64,000 nucleotides of DNA, from the NCBI RefSeq assembly GCF_037893015.1, contig NC_133661.1:182754508-182818507 (forward strand). The letters are read 5' to 3'. A model generated the notes under the pieces. The model was not told where the DNA came from. It did no database searches and was given only the letters and a program-made list of their open reading frames with translations. A program made the position numbers and the translations under genes. Below, piece by piece: positions 51,823 to 63,925 of this stretch (position 1 is the stretch's first letter; each line of letters starts with the position of its first letter). Origin of the DNA: Macrotis lagotis (taxonomy: Eukaryota; Chordata; Mammalia; Peramelemorphia; Peramelidae).

Positions 51823-51876
51823 CTCTCGCTCTTGCTCTCGCTCTCTTGCTCTCTCTTGCATGTGCTCTCTCTCTTT
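51784..51876. repeat. (CT)n / CTTGCTCT low-complexity tract
   Basis: CT run that grades into TTGCTCTC-type units. Confidence 0.93.
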
Positions 51877-52245
51877 GCATTCAGGCAAGCCTAAGGTGGG
51901 ATCCTAAGACCCTGACTACCATGTGTTTCTTGGCCTGAGCATAGGTGATCCAACAATGATCCTGCGATGGACTTTTCTCACTTTGGAAACACTTTCGTGA
52001 ATTCAAGATGTCAGGAATTCCTTGTTCTCTCTGTTGTTGCCACTTGCACTTTGAGAAGTGCCACCTATAGCTATGAGAACACTTTTGGAGGAGAAGACAG
52101 TTGCTAACTGGAAAGTGAGCATTATCCCTGGCCTTGCTTGGCAGAAGACATGGATTTTAAGAGAGAGTTGTTCAGACTATATTCTTCGGTACTGAGGTGA
52201 AGGTGAGCTGACTATTCAACAGTCCCACTAACTGCTTTATGTTTA

Positions 52246-52413
52246 TTTATTTTTTTAGGTTGTTGTTTTTTTTTTTTGCAAGGCAAATGGGGTTAAGTGG
52301 CTTGTGCAAGGCCACACAGCTAGGTAATTATTAAGTGTCTGAGACGAGATTTGAACCCAGGTACTCCTGACTCCAAGGCCGGTGCTTTATCCACTGCACC
52401 ACCTAGCTGCCCC
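52246..52413 (-). mobile_element. Marsupial SINE with perfect target duplication
   Basis: Flanked by AACTGCTTTATGTTTA at 52230-52245 and 52414-52429 (16/16). Full length. Confidence 0.95.
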
Positions 52414-52539
52414 AACTGCTTTATGTTTAAAAAAAGTTTGAAATATTAATTTCTGAAGAGAGTGTAATTGTAATTATTAGTTTGTTTCATGTTTAAATAA
52501 GGAGGGTAGGAAATAAATATCAACTTAATACCTACTATG

Positions 52540-52765
52540 TCTTTAATAGATGTCTTAAACACTTTATAAATATTGTCTCATTTTATTTTCACAATTCCGG
52601 GAGATAGATGGGATTATTAGCTGCACTTAAAAGATGAGGAAACTAAGTCAGAGGCTAAGTGTCTTGACCAAGGTCACATAATTTTAAATATCTGAGATCA
52701 GATTTGAATTCTTCCTACCCCTAGGTCCAGCAGTCTATCTACTGCACCATCTTGCTATCTCTAAA
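52540..52765 (-). mobile_element. Old MIR/THER-type SINE
   Basis: AACACTTTATAAATATTGTC, AAAGATGAGGAAACTAAGTC and CTACTGCACCATCTTGCTAT. Confidence 0.65.
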
Positions 52766-53345
52766 AATTGTTGTTAATGTGTACTTTTGAATCTTTTATA
52801 TTTTAAACTTTTGGGAAATATTAATGAAATATATAACCTATAATGTATACTGAGTAGCTTTCTACTTACTTTTGGGGGAGATCCAGACACCAACTAAATT
52901 TAAACCTTAAGTGATCCTCTTTGGGCCTTCAGAGGTGGGGTGTAAAAAATCCCAAGAATCTGAGAAAAAAAAGACTTACCTTTCTTTTTAGGGGCAAGAC
53001 TCTTATTATTGAACCCAATCTAATGTTCATGGAGCCAGTTGTGTTTTTGTGTTGTTGCAGTTAAATGAAGAGATACTCATGTTAGCTTGTCCTTGAAGCC
53101 TCCCCTGATCCACTTTCCATCAAAAGTAATCTTTTGATTTTTCTGTATTTCTATACACTTTGTATTTTTGTGTTTCATATTCTACTTCCTGTCATATTTA
53201 TTCGAGTACATATCTTAATTTTCCTACTAGATTATAAACTTTATAGGGGAATCACCTCTTGCTCATTTGCTGTCTTCCACAGTGACCCAATACCCACAGG
53301 GCTTCAAGGGTCAGCATCAATAAGGCCAGAAGTATTTGAAGTTAT

Positions 53346-53478
53346 TATTTTTTTTTTTTTTTTGCAAGCAGTCACACAGCTATTTTAAGTGTCTTGGATT
53401 TAGATTTAAGTGCCTTAGATTAAATTTGAACTCAGTCTGATTATGGTGCTCTATCCACTGCGCCACCTAGTGCCACCT
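53346..53478 (-). mobile_element. Marsupial SINE, degenerate with internal deletion
   Basis: Poly-T, GCAAGCAGTCACACAGCTAT ... CACTGCGCCACCTAGTGCC. The segment between the tail and CACACAG is largely lost. Confidence 0.8.
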
Positions 53479-53521
53479 TTAAATCCTACCTCGGACAGTT
53501 ATTAAGCTATATAACTGATGA

Positions 53522-53847
53522 GGACAGCTAGGTGGCATTGGGGATAGAGCACTAGTCTTGCAGTCAGGAGGCCAGGAGTTTGAATCCAGCATTGACACTT
53601 GACACTGACCAGCTGTGTGACCTTGGATAAATCATTTAACCCTGAATTGCCTTGAATCCGGGCCCATTTCTAGCCATGCCAAGTCATATCTGGCTACTAG
53701 ATCCAGATGGTTCTGGAGGAGAAAGTGAGACTGGTAACTCAGCACAGCATCCCCTCCTTCAAATCCAATTCATGTGCTCGTCATGGGCTCATCTTCCCTG
53801 ATATCAAGGTCTTCTTTGAGAATGAAGGACAAACATCATCATTATAT
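53522..53847 (+). mobile_element. ~300-bp composite SINE family, copy 4
   Basis: ACAGCTAGGTGGCATTGGGG, CTTGCAGTCAGGAGGCCAGG, CTAGATCCAGATGGTTCTGG, TCTTCTTTGAGAATGAAGGA. Confidence 0.88.
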
Positions 53848-54354
53848 GATTGACCCATGGGCAAGTCATTTAACTTCTCATAACTTTGACTTTCCCACCC
53901 ATAAAATACATAATCATAACCTGACCCACAGGGTCATTGTAAGGATAATGCCTCACTCACTTTAAATGTGAGTTTTTATTTGTTGACATTCAATTTAATC
54001 GGACAAATCTTTATTTGACTTATTATGTCCAAGATCCTACGTTGAGGTACTGGAGATACACAGAGGAGAAATAAACAACTTTCTCCTTCAAGAATTTTAT
54101 AATTCTACATAGGAGCTTCCATTCTATCAACTGAACTGAAAGAACTTTTGAGTGTGCTGCTTATTTTGTAATTTTCAATGACTAGCATTTATATAGCCCT
54201 TTAAAGTTTCCAATTAAGTCAAGTAGTAGCAAGGCTATGATAAATAACTTTTTATTTTGCCTCACCTAGATGTTTTTCCCACCTCAACCAAGCCTCTTCA
54301 CACTCTTATCCCCTCAACCTTTTTCATTCCTCTTTATGTATTGTCTTTTCCCAT

Positions 54355-54440
54355 TAAAGTGTAAGCTCTTTGAGGGCAGGGACTTCTTTGCTTGCTCTTA
54401 GTTGTATCCCCAGTTTTTAGGACAGTAACTGGTACATAGT
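54355..54440 (+). mobile_element. L2-like LINE 3' tail
   Basis: GTGTAAGCTCTTTGAGGGCA and ATCCCCAGTTTTTAGGACAG. The usual ATAAATG end is replaced by the (ATCC)n that follows. Confidence 0.55.
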
Positions 54441-54498
54441 CATCCATCTATCCATCCATCCATCCATCCATCCATCCACCCACCCACCCACCTACCCA
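54441..54498. repeat. (CCAT)n-(CCCA)n microsatellite
   Basis: TCCATCCATCCA run grading to CACCCACCCACC. Confidence 0.95.
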
Positions 54499-54936
54499 GT
54501 CTTTTGAATATGGGATCCAAGAATTTTGTAGCAGTCACAGGTTGATTGACACTACCACATCTTTCCTTTAACACAGCTTTTCACTTTGCGATCTCATATA
54601 TTTTTGTTAAGTATCTTTCCCTAGAGGCATACAGGAATCTTACTCATGTATTTGAGAGTTGTACATATATATTTGAGAACTTCAGGGCACAGGATCAGAT
54701 GGTGCAGGTAGTCTTACATAAAAATCACAGGTATTGAATATTTCTAGTTGAGCAAAAGCCAGATATAAATACATGAACCTTTTTTTTAACCATACATATA
54801 TATCAAAAAGTTAGTGTTTTTAAAAGTGAAAGCCTCATATTGTTTAGTTTAAAAAGAAACATCTTGTAACTTAAAGAAAAAAACCCTAATTAATCTCCCC
54901 CTGTATTTTTGTTTTCCTTATGACTTCACATCTTTT

Positions 54937-55091
54937 ATTTTATTTTTTAATTTTTATTTTAACTTTTTTTTTGTAAGGCAAATGGGACTTAACTCCACAG
55001 CTAGGTAATTATTAAGTGTCTGAGGCTGGATTTGAACTCGACTCATGACTCCAGCGCTGGTGTTCTATCCACAGTGCTACCTAGCTGCCCC
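54937..55091 (-). mobile_element. Marsupial SINE with target duplication
   Basis: Flanked by ATGACTTCACATCTTT on both sides (54920, 55092). A small deletion in the CTTGCCCAAGGCC region. Confidence 0.93.
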
Positions 55092-55379
55092 ATGACTTCA
55101 CATCTTTAAGTAAAACAATTACCATCCTCAGCAATTCTTTTTCCAGCAATAGACATATCACTGAGATAGAAAATATATTAATCCATTATCAGTCATATTA
55201 ATACCTCAAAATGAATTAGCTTATGTGAGTCATCTCACATAAGGTCCTGAGGAATAGGCAAATTTTATAAGGAAGGTGGTATATATGATGAAAACCTTTC
55301 CATGTTATAGTTTAATAGCCTCCTTTCTTGCCTTTTGTTGTAGAAAGTCTTATTTTCCTCTTTATTCTTTATAAATACT

Positions 55380-55383
<4 letters not shown>

Positions 55384-55436
<53 letters not shown>
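55384..55436. repeat. (AT)n-(CA)n microsatellite
   Basis: AT run of about 20 units ending in a short ACACAC tract. Confidence 0.95.
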
Positions 55437-55437
<1 letters not shown>

Positions 55438-55659
55438 ATAGATTCACTATGAAGTGTTAGAGTGGATAAATAATAGAAAAATATATGCAATCCTCCTCGG
55501 CTTTCATGTTGAGAACCAATGATATAGGGGATTTTGATAAGGAAAATCATTCTTTTATAAATACAGTGGATATGATAACCTCTAAGGTTTCTTCTAGCTC
55601 TAAATTCTCTGGTATCTTGTGGACTAATCAGGAGTTCCACAAAATGGCACCATTCAGGG

Positions 55660-55860
55660 AAAGTACCTTTGATTTGGAGTCAGAAGAGCTTTCCAGATTC
55701 AGCTTTGCCTCAACTCTCTTTAGTGGAGTTAAATTTTGAGCAAGACAGTTTACCCCTCTGAGTCTTAGTAGCCTCATCTTTAAAATGAGAATGTCAGTCC
55801 AGATGGCTTCTAAGGTCTCTTCCAATTGTAGATTGTAAATTTATGATCCTATGAACATCT
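55660..55860 (+). mobile_element. Old MIR-type SINE
   Basis: CCTTTGATTTGGAGTCAGAA, GAGTCTTAGTAGCCTCATCT, TAAAATGAGAATGTCAGTCC. Confidence 0.6.
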
Positions 55861-55936
55861 ACGATCCCATCAAAGGGGCCTTATTTGTAATTCAATAAAC
55901 CAGATTACAAAGAAAATCAGCTTTAATTCCTGACAC

Positions 55937-56420
55937 ATGAAGACCCAGATCTGGTCAGTTACCTTTTCTAATATCCTTGCAGTTAGGAGTATCCCTTCTC
56001 CAGGTACTTCAGTCATGGCTGTTGTCATAGACCCACAGGGGAGAATGGAGTTGCTGGTGGTAGTAATGGGGGGATATGATAGATTGGATGGTCCTCATTC
56101 AATTGGGGTTGCCAGAGGGCCAGCAGGTGTTTGGTGGTGAGGGACATGTTTTCTTAACAGCCATTCATTTCCTTATGGAACACCTCTCCATCTTGCATCA
56201 GGTCAGCTAGCTCCTCCATCAGATGTAGGCATTTGTACTTCTGTTCCCTTTCAGTCTGTTCCTGGGTCTCTTGGGGAGATAGACAGCAGGAAGAGATGTC
56301 TCTGACCCACTGGGAGCACTTCACCCATCTGATATTGCCAACTTGGCTGTCACTGCCCTCAGTGGACTGGGCATAGCAAGGGCAACCTGATGTTCTAGAA
56401 TTAACATATGGTAGGGCCAT
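55937..56420. other. Unassigned block with open frames on both strands
   Basis: Less AT-rich than its neighbours. The minus frame 56420-56154 (88 codons, ends LMEELADLMQDGEVFHKEMN-GC) looks helical and charged; the plus frame covers 55937-56140. No family recognised and no splice context established. Could be conserved noncoding, a decayed gene or chance. Confidence 0.2.
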
Positions 56421-59280
56421 ATGAGTTGATCTGTTTTAAAAAATGCCAAAATGAAACAAAAAACAAAGAAAACCAATATTTTCACTTATGATGAAGGAAA
56501 AGCTAAGCACAATGTAAGAGGAAAGATAGTAGAAATAATAGTGGATCCTGTTTTGAATTGGCATCAGCTATGTAATGCTAATTAATAATTCCAACATGAT
56601 AATGGGATCTATTAAAAAAACAGAAAGGTTGGTAGGGATTAAGATAGGGATTAAGGACTAATCTTTAAACTTTGGTAAATATCATTAAGGCCTTTCTTAG
56701 AGCATTATGTAGAGTTGGAGTTTTATGACTAATGAAGAATCGAATAAATATTGAAAATTTTTTTAAAAACTCAGGCACATTTCATGAAGATAATAAAAGG
56801 TTGGAAAATAGGACCTATGAAGAAAGGAATGAAACTGGGGTTACTTAGAGTATAGAAGAAAGGCTAAGATTGACTTTTCGATTCTGAAGCTTTTTATCTT
56901 TCTTATTGACATAGAACCAGAGGACAGAATTCAACTAAGGAAGGATTTATCAGTCAGTGAACAAACATTTAGTCAACATAGACAGTTGGAAGTACTTCCT
57001 GGCAATAAGAATTGTTAAAACACTGTGACAGATGATTAAGGGAAAGTTGTGAAGTTTCCTTGGAGGACTGGAACAAAATAGTTTAGGTTTCTACCTTGCC
57101 AGTAAGGTCCATGGGACCTGAGACAGAACATTTCACTTCCCTGGGTTTATTTCCTCATCTGTAAAACTAAAGGATTGGAATAGACTGTCTCAAAGATCCT
57201 TCTAGCTCCATAACATTTTAGGATTGCATGATTCCCATCATCCATCTAGAATATAGGAAGCTCTGTGCAACAAGGGCTTTTTTCTTTTCAGCATCCTCTT
57301 GTGAATCCTTATAGGTAAAACTGTGAGGGCCTATATGATCCATGTCTATGTCTTTCCATTTATGGGTGTAAGTGTATAAATGGATGTGTGAATGAGAGAG
57401 ATGGAGTTTGCATGTGTTGTTGGGGGGAAATGGCGAGAGAGTGATTGCTAACACCTTATTAGAATCTAGGGATTCCAGTCTAACACATTTACAATCTTCT
57501 TGTTCCTTTTAAATCTGAAGACAAAGTACTCCTCTTCTTTTTCCTTCATGTGCTCCCAGAAATCTAGGGCTTGTCTGGGTACTTCCTTTCTGCAGGTCAA
57601 ATTTCCCATCCTATGTCTCTAAAAGGAACAACTTCAGCTCTTCTTTCTTGTTTCACAACTGAGAGGTCTTTAATATAGAGGAGTCATTATGACTTCATTG
57701 TAGTCATGGAAAATCATGACCAGTAAGCTTCCCCCCCCCTTCTTCATTCTCTGACTCCCCCCTCCAGATCCCAGTAATTTTTTCCATATCTTCTTAAAAA
57801 TGTAAATGCTAGAATTTCATTCTCCCTTAGCAGATATTTGACAAAGATGTTAACTTCCCTCCTTCTGATTCATCTGTATTCTATCGGCTCCAAGATCAGA
57901 CTGCTATGTGAGCTTGTGGGATGTAATGAAGACATTATTCTTCTTTGATGACCTGGAGAGTTGGAGGTAAACATACAGAGCAGCCTGGGTGAGCAGACTT
58001 CCTCGAAGCCAACATACACAGCTGTTCTGTAGCCCCAGGGGTGTCCAACATCAGATAAACACAGTTTTTTTTTCATGTGGGAAATGTTGATATTAGCAGG
58101 GAACTATTTACAGCTGAGTTTCATTCAGGATTATGAGGAAGTGGGATAAGTTAACTCTAAATGTTCTGTAGGGATGATCACTGCAGGGAAGAACTCTAAT
58201 TGGAGACATCTTTTTTTATAAACTCAAACCTGTTTGAGTATCTGGTATCTTAAACACTTGCCCTAGTCTTTGATATAATGTTCTATTTTATTCTTCAGGT
58301 CTTGTATCACCACATTGCTGACTTGCATTTTTGGAACTTGGATATACTTCCTGCCTCCTGGGTTACTTTGTTAGCTACTCTGACAACAGAATCAATTGCT
58401 TTGAATGACTTGTGCCTTACTTCTGGTCCTTCATCTGAATAAAATGTTATTGCTACAGATTTTCTTATCAAAATATGACTGACCTGTTGGCATTGGCACT
58501 ACTATCTATACTATGAATATATCTAGGTTAAAACTCTTGGTTTTAACTCTAAGGGACAGAGAGAACAGAATGGGTAGGACTTACCTGAAATGGAGAAACA
58601 GACTGAATAGTTCATTTTTTGAATATATCCATAAATCTGGATATATAGGGTAAGACCAGACCATAAAGAGATTTGAGAGGCCAAGGAGTTTGGACCTGAT
58701 AACAAAGGTGGCAGCAAAACATTATAGAATTCAGTTTTGTGGAAACTGGGATTGATCCCACAATATATTTTATGTAAATCAAAATAGAACTTGCAATAAT
58801 TCTAGGTTTCTGTAGATTTCTTTCTTCTACAAGGAAAACTGATTTTAACTTATTAGTCCCTGAACAGTAGTTGGGATCTATATTTGGGGAACCTGTCATT
58901 ACTATCATTTCATAATTCAATGTTTTGCAGACAATTTCTAAAATAGGCCTATTTATCCCTCAAAAATTAACCTGCCATTTTGAGATGATGCCACTAAATG
59001 GTGATGCCACCTCAGTCAAAAGATTCAAAAGGTACCGAAGGATTGTAGAAGGGCAGATATACTGATTTTTAAAAATCAATTGCTTGGGGAACTTAACTGT
59101 GATTCTGGACAAAGTTCTAGAATATACTAGGAAATTCAAACTATGAATTAGGGCAAAGGTAAAAAATAACATCAAATTAGATGACTCAAGATGAGAAGAA
59201 AAACAATAATAATGATGATGTCAACTGAATCTATTTAAATGAACTGCTTATAATGAAAAATGGAAAACTGAAAAAGCCAA
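56421..59280. other. Gene-free sequence
   Basis: Includes a MIR-like piece at 57070-57230 (CTCATCTGTAAAACTAAAGG) and C-rich runs near 57730. Nothing else supported. Confidence 0.4.
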
Positions 59281-59289
59281 CTCTTTTTA

Positions 59290-59560
59290 ATTTTCTTTCA
59301 TCTCCCTTTCCTCTACAACTCTTTTGCTGTCCAGTGATACTGGCTTCTTTGTAGTTCCTCAAATGAGATGCTCCATTTCCTGACAGCAGGGTTTTCACTG
59401 ACTGTACCTCATGCCTGGAATGCTTTTTTTCCTCAATCTCTTGAACTCCTTCAAGTGCCAGCTAAATAAAATCCTATCTCTAATCTCCCTGAATTCTAAT
59501 GCCTTCCATCTCCTGATTATTTCCAGTTTGTCTTGATTACTTCTTATTTGTACTGTTAAG
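59290..59560 (-). mobile_element. Old L2/L3-like LINE fragment
   Basis: CATGCCTGGAATGCTTTTTT, CTTGAACTCCTTCAAGTGCC and AGCTAAATAAAATCC match the ancient LINE pattern on the minus strand. Confidence 0.5.
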
Positions 59561-61129
59561 GAATGTTAAGGGGTCTCCTGAACTTGTCTTTTTGAGGTGC
59601 CATATTATCCAGAAACAATGAATCCAGGACATATGCAGGAAGTCCTGAATATGTCACAGATGAAGTCCTTCCCCACCCCTCTAAGCTGACATAATTTGTT
59701 ATTTGCGTCCCAAACTGGACTCCTGTGTGTTTTTAGTAGTCAAGATAGGTGCTAGTCAGTCTGTGCTAGGCTGTTAAACTGCCTAGAGAAGCAGACCATC
59801 CTATTTTCATGGCCTAGCAGATCCAATGGAAAAGTTTTGTAAGATTATTTTACAAGAAGGCTCAGGGATAGGAAAATACTAGAAGAATGGAAAAAAAAAT
59901 CATGGGTAATGTTGCTGCCCTAGATTGGTGATTGAGAGACCAGAATGATAACTAATTATCAACTTTTTCATCTTTATAAAATATTCAAATCTATGTGTAT
60001 ATCAGTAGTAAGTAAAATGTAAAACTTGCAAGTTTATGCCTTGGTTTCTATATGCCAGATCTTATATTTTCAATCACACCACTAACTGCAAGATATTGAG
60101 AATAACAAAAGATTATGATGCATTTATTATTTGCTTATTAAAAAAAAGATTCATTGGGCTGAAGCATCTCAAATGTTAAGATCATATAAGATTCCTTGAC
60201 AAACATAACTATAAAGACAACTCAGTTCAATGATCCTCTAGTTAATAATATCAAAGAAGGCATAAAAATGGGAGATATATATATACTTACCAAGGCTATT
60301 TGTCACTATCACGGAAGATGTTTTTTTTTTAATCAGTAAAATATTTATCAAATATGTACTGTGTACTAGGCACAGTGCTAAGGACTGGGGATATGAAAAG
60401 AAGCAAAAAACTGTTCCTGACCTCAAGTTTGTAATCTAAGTCCCAAATGGAAGAGAGAGATTCCTTATATCCTTAATCTTTGGATGATCCTTTTTGCAGA
60501 TAATATTGTGCTGGTTACTTCAACTTACATAACATTATTGTACTTTAATGAGATCTATGACTAAAACAGATTGTTCATACATTTGTCAAAATAATCTTCT
60601 TAAAATACAAGTCTCTTGCTCAAAAATCTCTAGTGACTCCTTATTTCCTTTAGGATAACCTTCAAACTCCTTAGCTCAAGAAACTTCCCTATGACCTCTA
60701 GGACAAAATGTAAACTCTTCAGTTCGATATGTACTCTTGTGTTCCAGTCAAAGCACACCATTTATAATTTTTCAAATTTGGCATTCCACTTTGTATATAC
60801 TATGATAGGAACTATCTAGTTCTGGTCTTTGGCTGTTGACTTCTCTCTAAGCTGCAAGACACCTCAAAATGAAGATCTGAACACAGAATCTAGAGTGAAT
60901 GGTAACTTGCTCATTGTTTCATCAGTGTATTTTACACTCTAAAGACTTGCACAAAGGAGTTGAGCTAAAACAGAAATTCAGGTTGTGGACAAACTATGGC
61001 ACTTCTTTGTTTGAAATCATGGTCTCTTATATAGGGAAAAGTTAATTAGAAGCCTTACTCAGACCATGAAGAGCAGGCACCTAATTATTAAAATAAAAAG
61101 ACTAAAATTAGTCATTCTCTCTCTACTTC
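59561..61129. other. Gene-free AT-rich sequence
   Basis: An L2/L3-like piece at 60325-60445 (ACTAGGCACAGTGCTAAGGA). No gene seen. Confidence 0.4.
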
Positions 61130-61130
61130 C

Positions 61131-61384
61131 CTGTTATTCAGTCATTTTAGTTGTGTTTGACTCTTTATGACTCATTTGGGATTTTCTTGGCAAAGTTACT
61201 AGAGTGATTTAGTTTTTTTCTTTTCATTTCAATTTAAAGATGAGAAAACCTAGGTAAACTGCTTTAAGTGACTTATCCAGGGTCACACAGCTAGTAAGTG
61301 TCTGAGATCAGATTTGAACTCAGAACAATGAGTCTTTCTGATTTTAAGCCTGGCATGCTATCCATTGCATCACTTACCTGCCCC
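61131..61384 (-). mobile_element. Long marsupial SINE
   Basis: TTATTCAGTCATTTTAGTTG, GGATTTTCTTGGCAAAGTTA, GGGTCACACAGCTAGTAAGT and CTTACCTGCCCC, the reverse of 46762-47012. Confidence 0.85.
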
Positions 61385-61724
61385 ATATCCTTATTTTCTT
61401 TAAGATAACACACAAATTTCTCAGTTTAAGAAGGTTCAATCACTCCCTATTGCCTCTATGATAAAATTCCTATTGTAACTATTAACCCTTCAACAAATTA
61501 CAATGTTCAAAAATCCCAATGTGGATCAGAAACAGGAGTTAACAGAGTATGCTTTGCTTCCCTATTGGTAACCTATAGGAACCCCCTAAACGTAAGGGAG
61601 AATCTCTAATATTTATCAGAGATGGAACTTTTCTTCTGCTAAAGGGGAAAACTTGGAAGGCATCTTTGGAGCTTCTCCATCTTTTGAACTTATTAATAAG
61701 AAGAATATGGAAATGAGAAGGATT

Positions 61725-61972
61725 TATATAACACTGGGATTTATATAACACTTTATGACTTACAAAACTCTTTACTTATAGGACCATTTGGTTTTTACAA
61801 CCATCCTGAGAAGTACTATTATCTCCATTTTATAAATGAAGAAACCAAAGTTAAGAGAGAATAAATGACTTGCCCAAGCTCACAACTAACAAGCATTTGA
61901 TTCAGGATTCAAACTCTGGTCCTAAAGACTTCAATTCCATTACTCTATTCACTGTGCCATCTTGCTGCCGCA
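61725..61972 (-). mobile_element. Old MIR/THER-type SINE
   Basis: ACACTTTATGACTTACAAAA, TATCTCCATTTTATAAATGA and CACTGTGCCATCTTGCTGCC. Confidence 0.7.
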
Positions 61973-61995
61973 AGAAAGTATTCCTGGTCATTGCT

Positions 61996-62069
61996 ACCAT
62001 TTTGAGAAAAAGAGAATTGAGCACATGACTCCACCATTTTGAGAAAAAGAGAATTGAGCACATGACTCT
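61996..62069. repeat. 37-bp tandem duplication
   Basis: Two adjacent copies beginning ACCATTTTGAGAAAAAGAGA and ending CACATGACTC (61996-62032 and 62033-62069), identical except for the last base. Confidence 0.95.
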
Positions 62070-62346
62070 CCTTAGCTAAAGTAACAACAAGGGGCTAAAG
62101 CCATGATATGAAGGATCAAAGGAAAGACTTGGAGTTTGCCCTTTTATTATTTGAACAATTCACTTCTTTTGAAAATATAAATTTTTTCCCTTTCAATTGA
62201 GTACAAAAACTTGGGGAAGTATTGTAAAGCTACAAGCCCAAATGAGTCTCTGGGGCAAAAGTGAGACTTGTTGGCATTTCAGAGGGTATTATGTTTGGCC
62301 ACCCTATGTTTCCCCTTTCAAGGAGAAATCTAATACATAGTATGAT

Positions 62347-62513
62347 TCTTTTTTTTTTTTTTTTTAGGTTTTTTTATTTTTGCAAGGCAATGGGGTTAAA
62401 TGGCTTTCACAAGGCCACATAGGTAATTATTAAGTGTCTGAGGCTGGATTTGAATTCAGGTACTCCTGACTCTAGGGCCAGTGCTCTATCCACTGTGCCA
62501 CCTAGCTGCTCCT
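62347..62513 (-). mobile_element. Marsupial SINE with target duplication
   Basis: Flanked by TACATAGTATGATTCT / TACATAGTATAATTCT. Ends CACCTAGCTGCTCC. Confidence 0.92.
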
Positions 62514-62529
62514 ACATAGTATAATTCTA

Positions 62530-63720
62530 TGGGTCTAGGGGACTGTTTAGCCTCTGGGGAAAAGAATAAGAACTTCATCAAAGGGTTATTGTGAGACATT
62601 TATGTATTTTTTATGAGATCAAGTTTCTTCTGAACCTCATATATGCATTGTCATTTTTAATACTTTCTTGGAAGATGGGTACCCTTCATATCTATGGACA
62701 CTTTTGCATGAGTTATTCTAAGATTTCCCAGAGGCAACTCTAGGTGGGGGCAAAATAAGACAAAGAGAAATTATTTTAGGGGCTGCTAAAAGTAAAGTTA
62801 GAATCAAAGTCTGGAATTCTGGGCCACAGGTCCTATTTCTAAGAAAGTGCCATACAGTTTGGCATTTAATTATTCTTTAATTGTTATATTTATATAAAGT
62901 TAATTTTCACTCCAGTTTGATTTTAACTACTTAAAGGACCATATCTTCTAGTTTTGTATATATTACACATCCCTGTGGAGTGCTAAGAACATAGCAGATA
63001 CTCAGCAAATACTTGTTTATTGATAACACAGACACTCAAGGAAAGTTTAAAGCTTTATATAGCTTACAGAACAATTTCTGTATTGTTCATCAATACACTT
63101 GACATAACATCATCACATTCCCCTACTGGATTACTGCCCATCAAGGAGCACCAATCGCATCCAGGGAGAGTTTTTGATATGAGCATCCTCTCAGCAGCTT
63201 CTAATAAGGAATTTTGTAACTATAAGTGAAGATAGTTGGGTGGAAAATTGGAAAAATATTTATAAGCCTGGGTCATAAATTCCATTCAGCTATCCAGTCT
63301 GGGAATTGCATTCCATTAATCATGTGCAAAAGTGTGTGACAGACATTGAATGTGCAGAGCTCCATATTCATACCCTTCAGTGTCTGCCTCTAAGGAGTTC
63401 AGAGCTTTGGGATATGAGGAGTCTTCACAGTACCCCCACATTTCATAGGTAGGAGGGTTGGAGGCACACAGTAGGAGTTCCTGTTCAGCTTATCCATAGA
63501 GTCAGAGGTAAATCTGGTGTGTAAACCCAAGTGTCTCAATATCCAGCTGTATCTCAATCAACTAAACTGTTCTGATAGTATGGCTCCTAGATGGCTAACC
63601 CCATCCTAATCCAGAGGTGGCTGGAGGCCAGCAACAAAAACAGAGGAGTAGTGATCCTATGGAGAGGGCACTAGGGAGTAAGAGCCATTCCCTGTATAAT
63701 ATTACCATTATTCTATAAGT
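62530..63720. other. Gene-free sequence
   Basis: No gene. An L2-like tail lies near 62970-63025 (GAACATAGCAGATACTCAGC). Confidence 0.4.
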
Positions 63721-63724
63721 TATC

Positions 63725-63925
63725 CTGTGGAGTGTACTCTAGGCTTTGCCCCAGCTGAGGAAGCTTCCTCTAGAGATAGCTGAGCTAATGAGAACTTTGT
63801 TGTAATTGTGACTTCCTTGCCCAAGTTTTCTAGGTGATTAAAGAGAGAGCACAATTAAAAGTGAACTTTACTCCTCAGGGCATGTGTTCCTGGCTAACTG
63901 ATTTCCCTGTGCTTGTTAAAAGTTT
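63725..63925 (-). repeat. Unassigned repeat, copy 2 of an inverted pair
   Basis: The reverse complement aligns with 48826-49018: AACAAGCACAGGGAAATCAG, AAAGTTCACTTTTAATTGTG, TTTAATCACCTAG, TCACAATTAC, CTCATTAGCTCAG. Confidence 0.6.
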
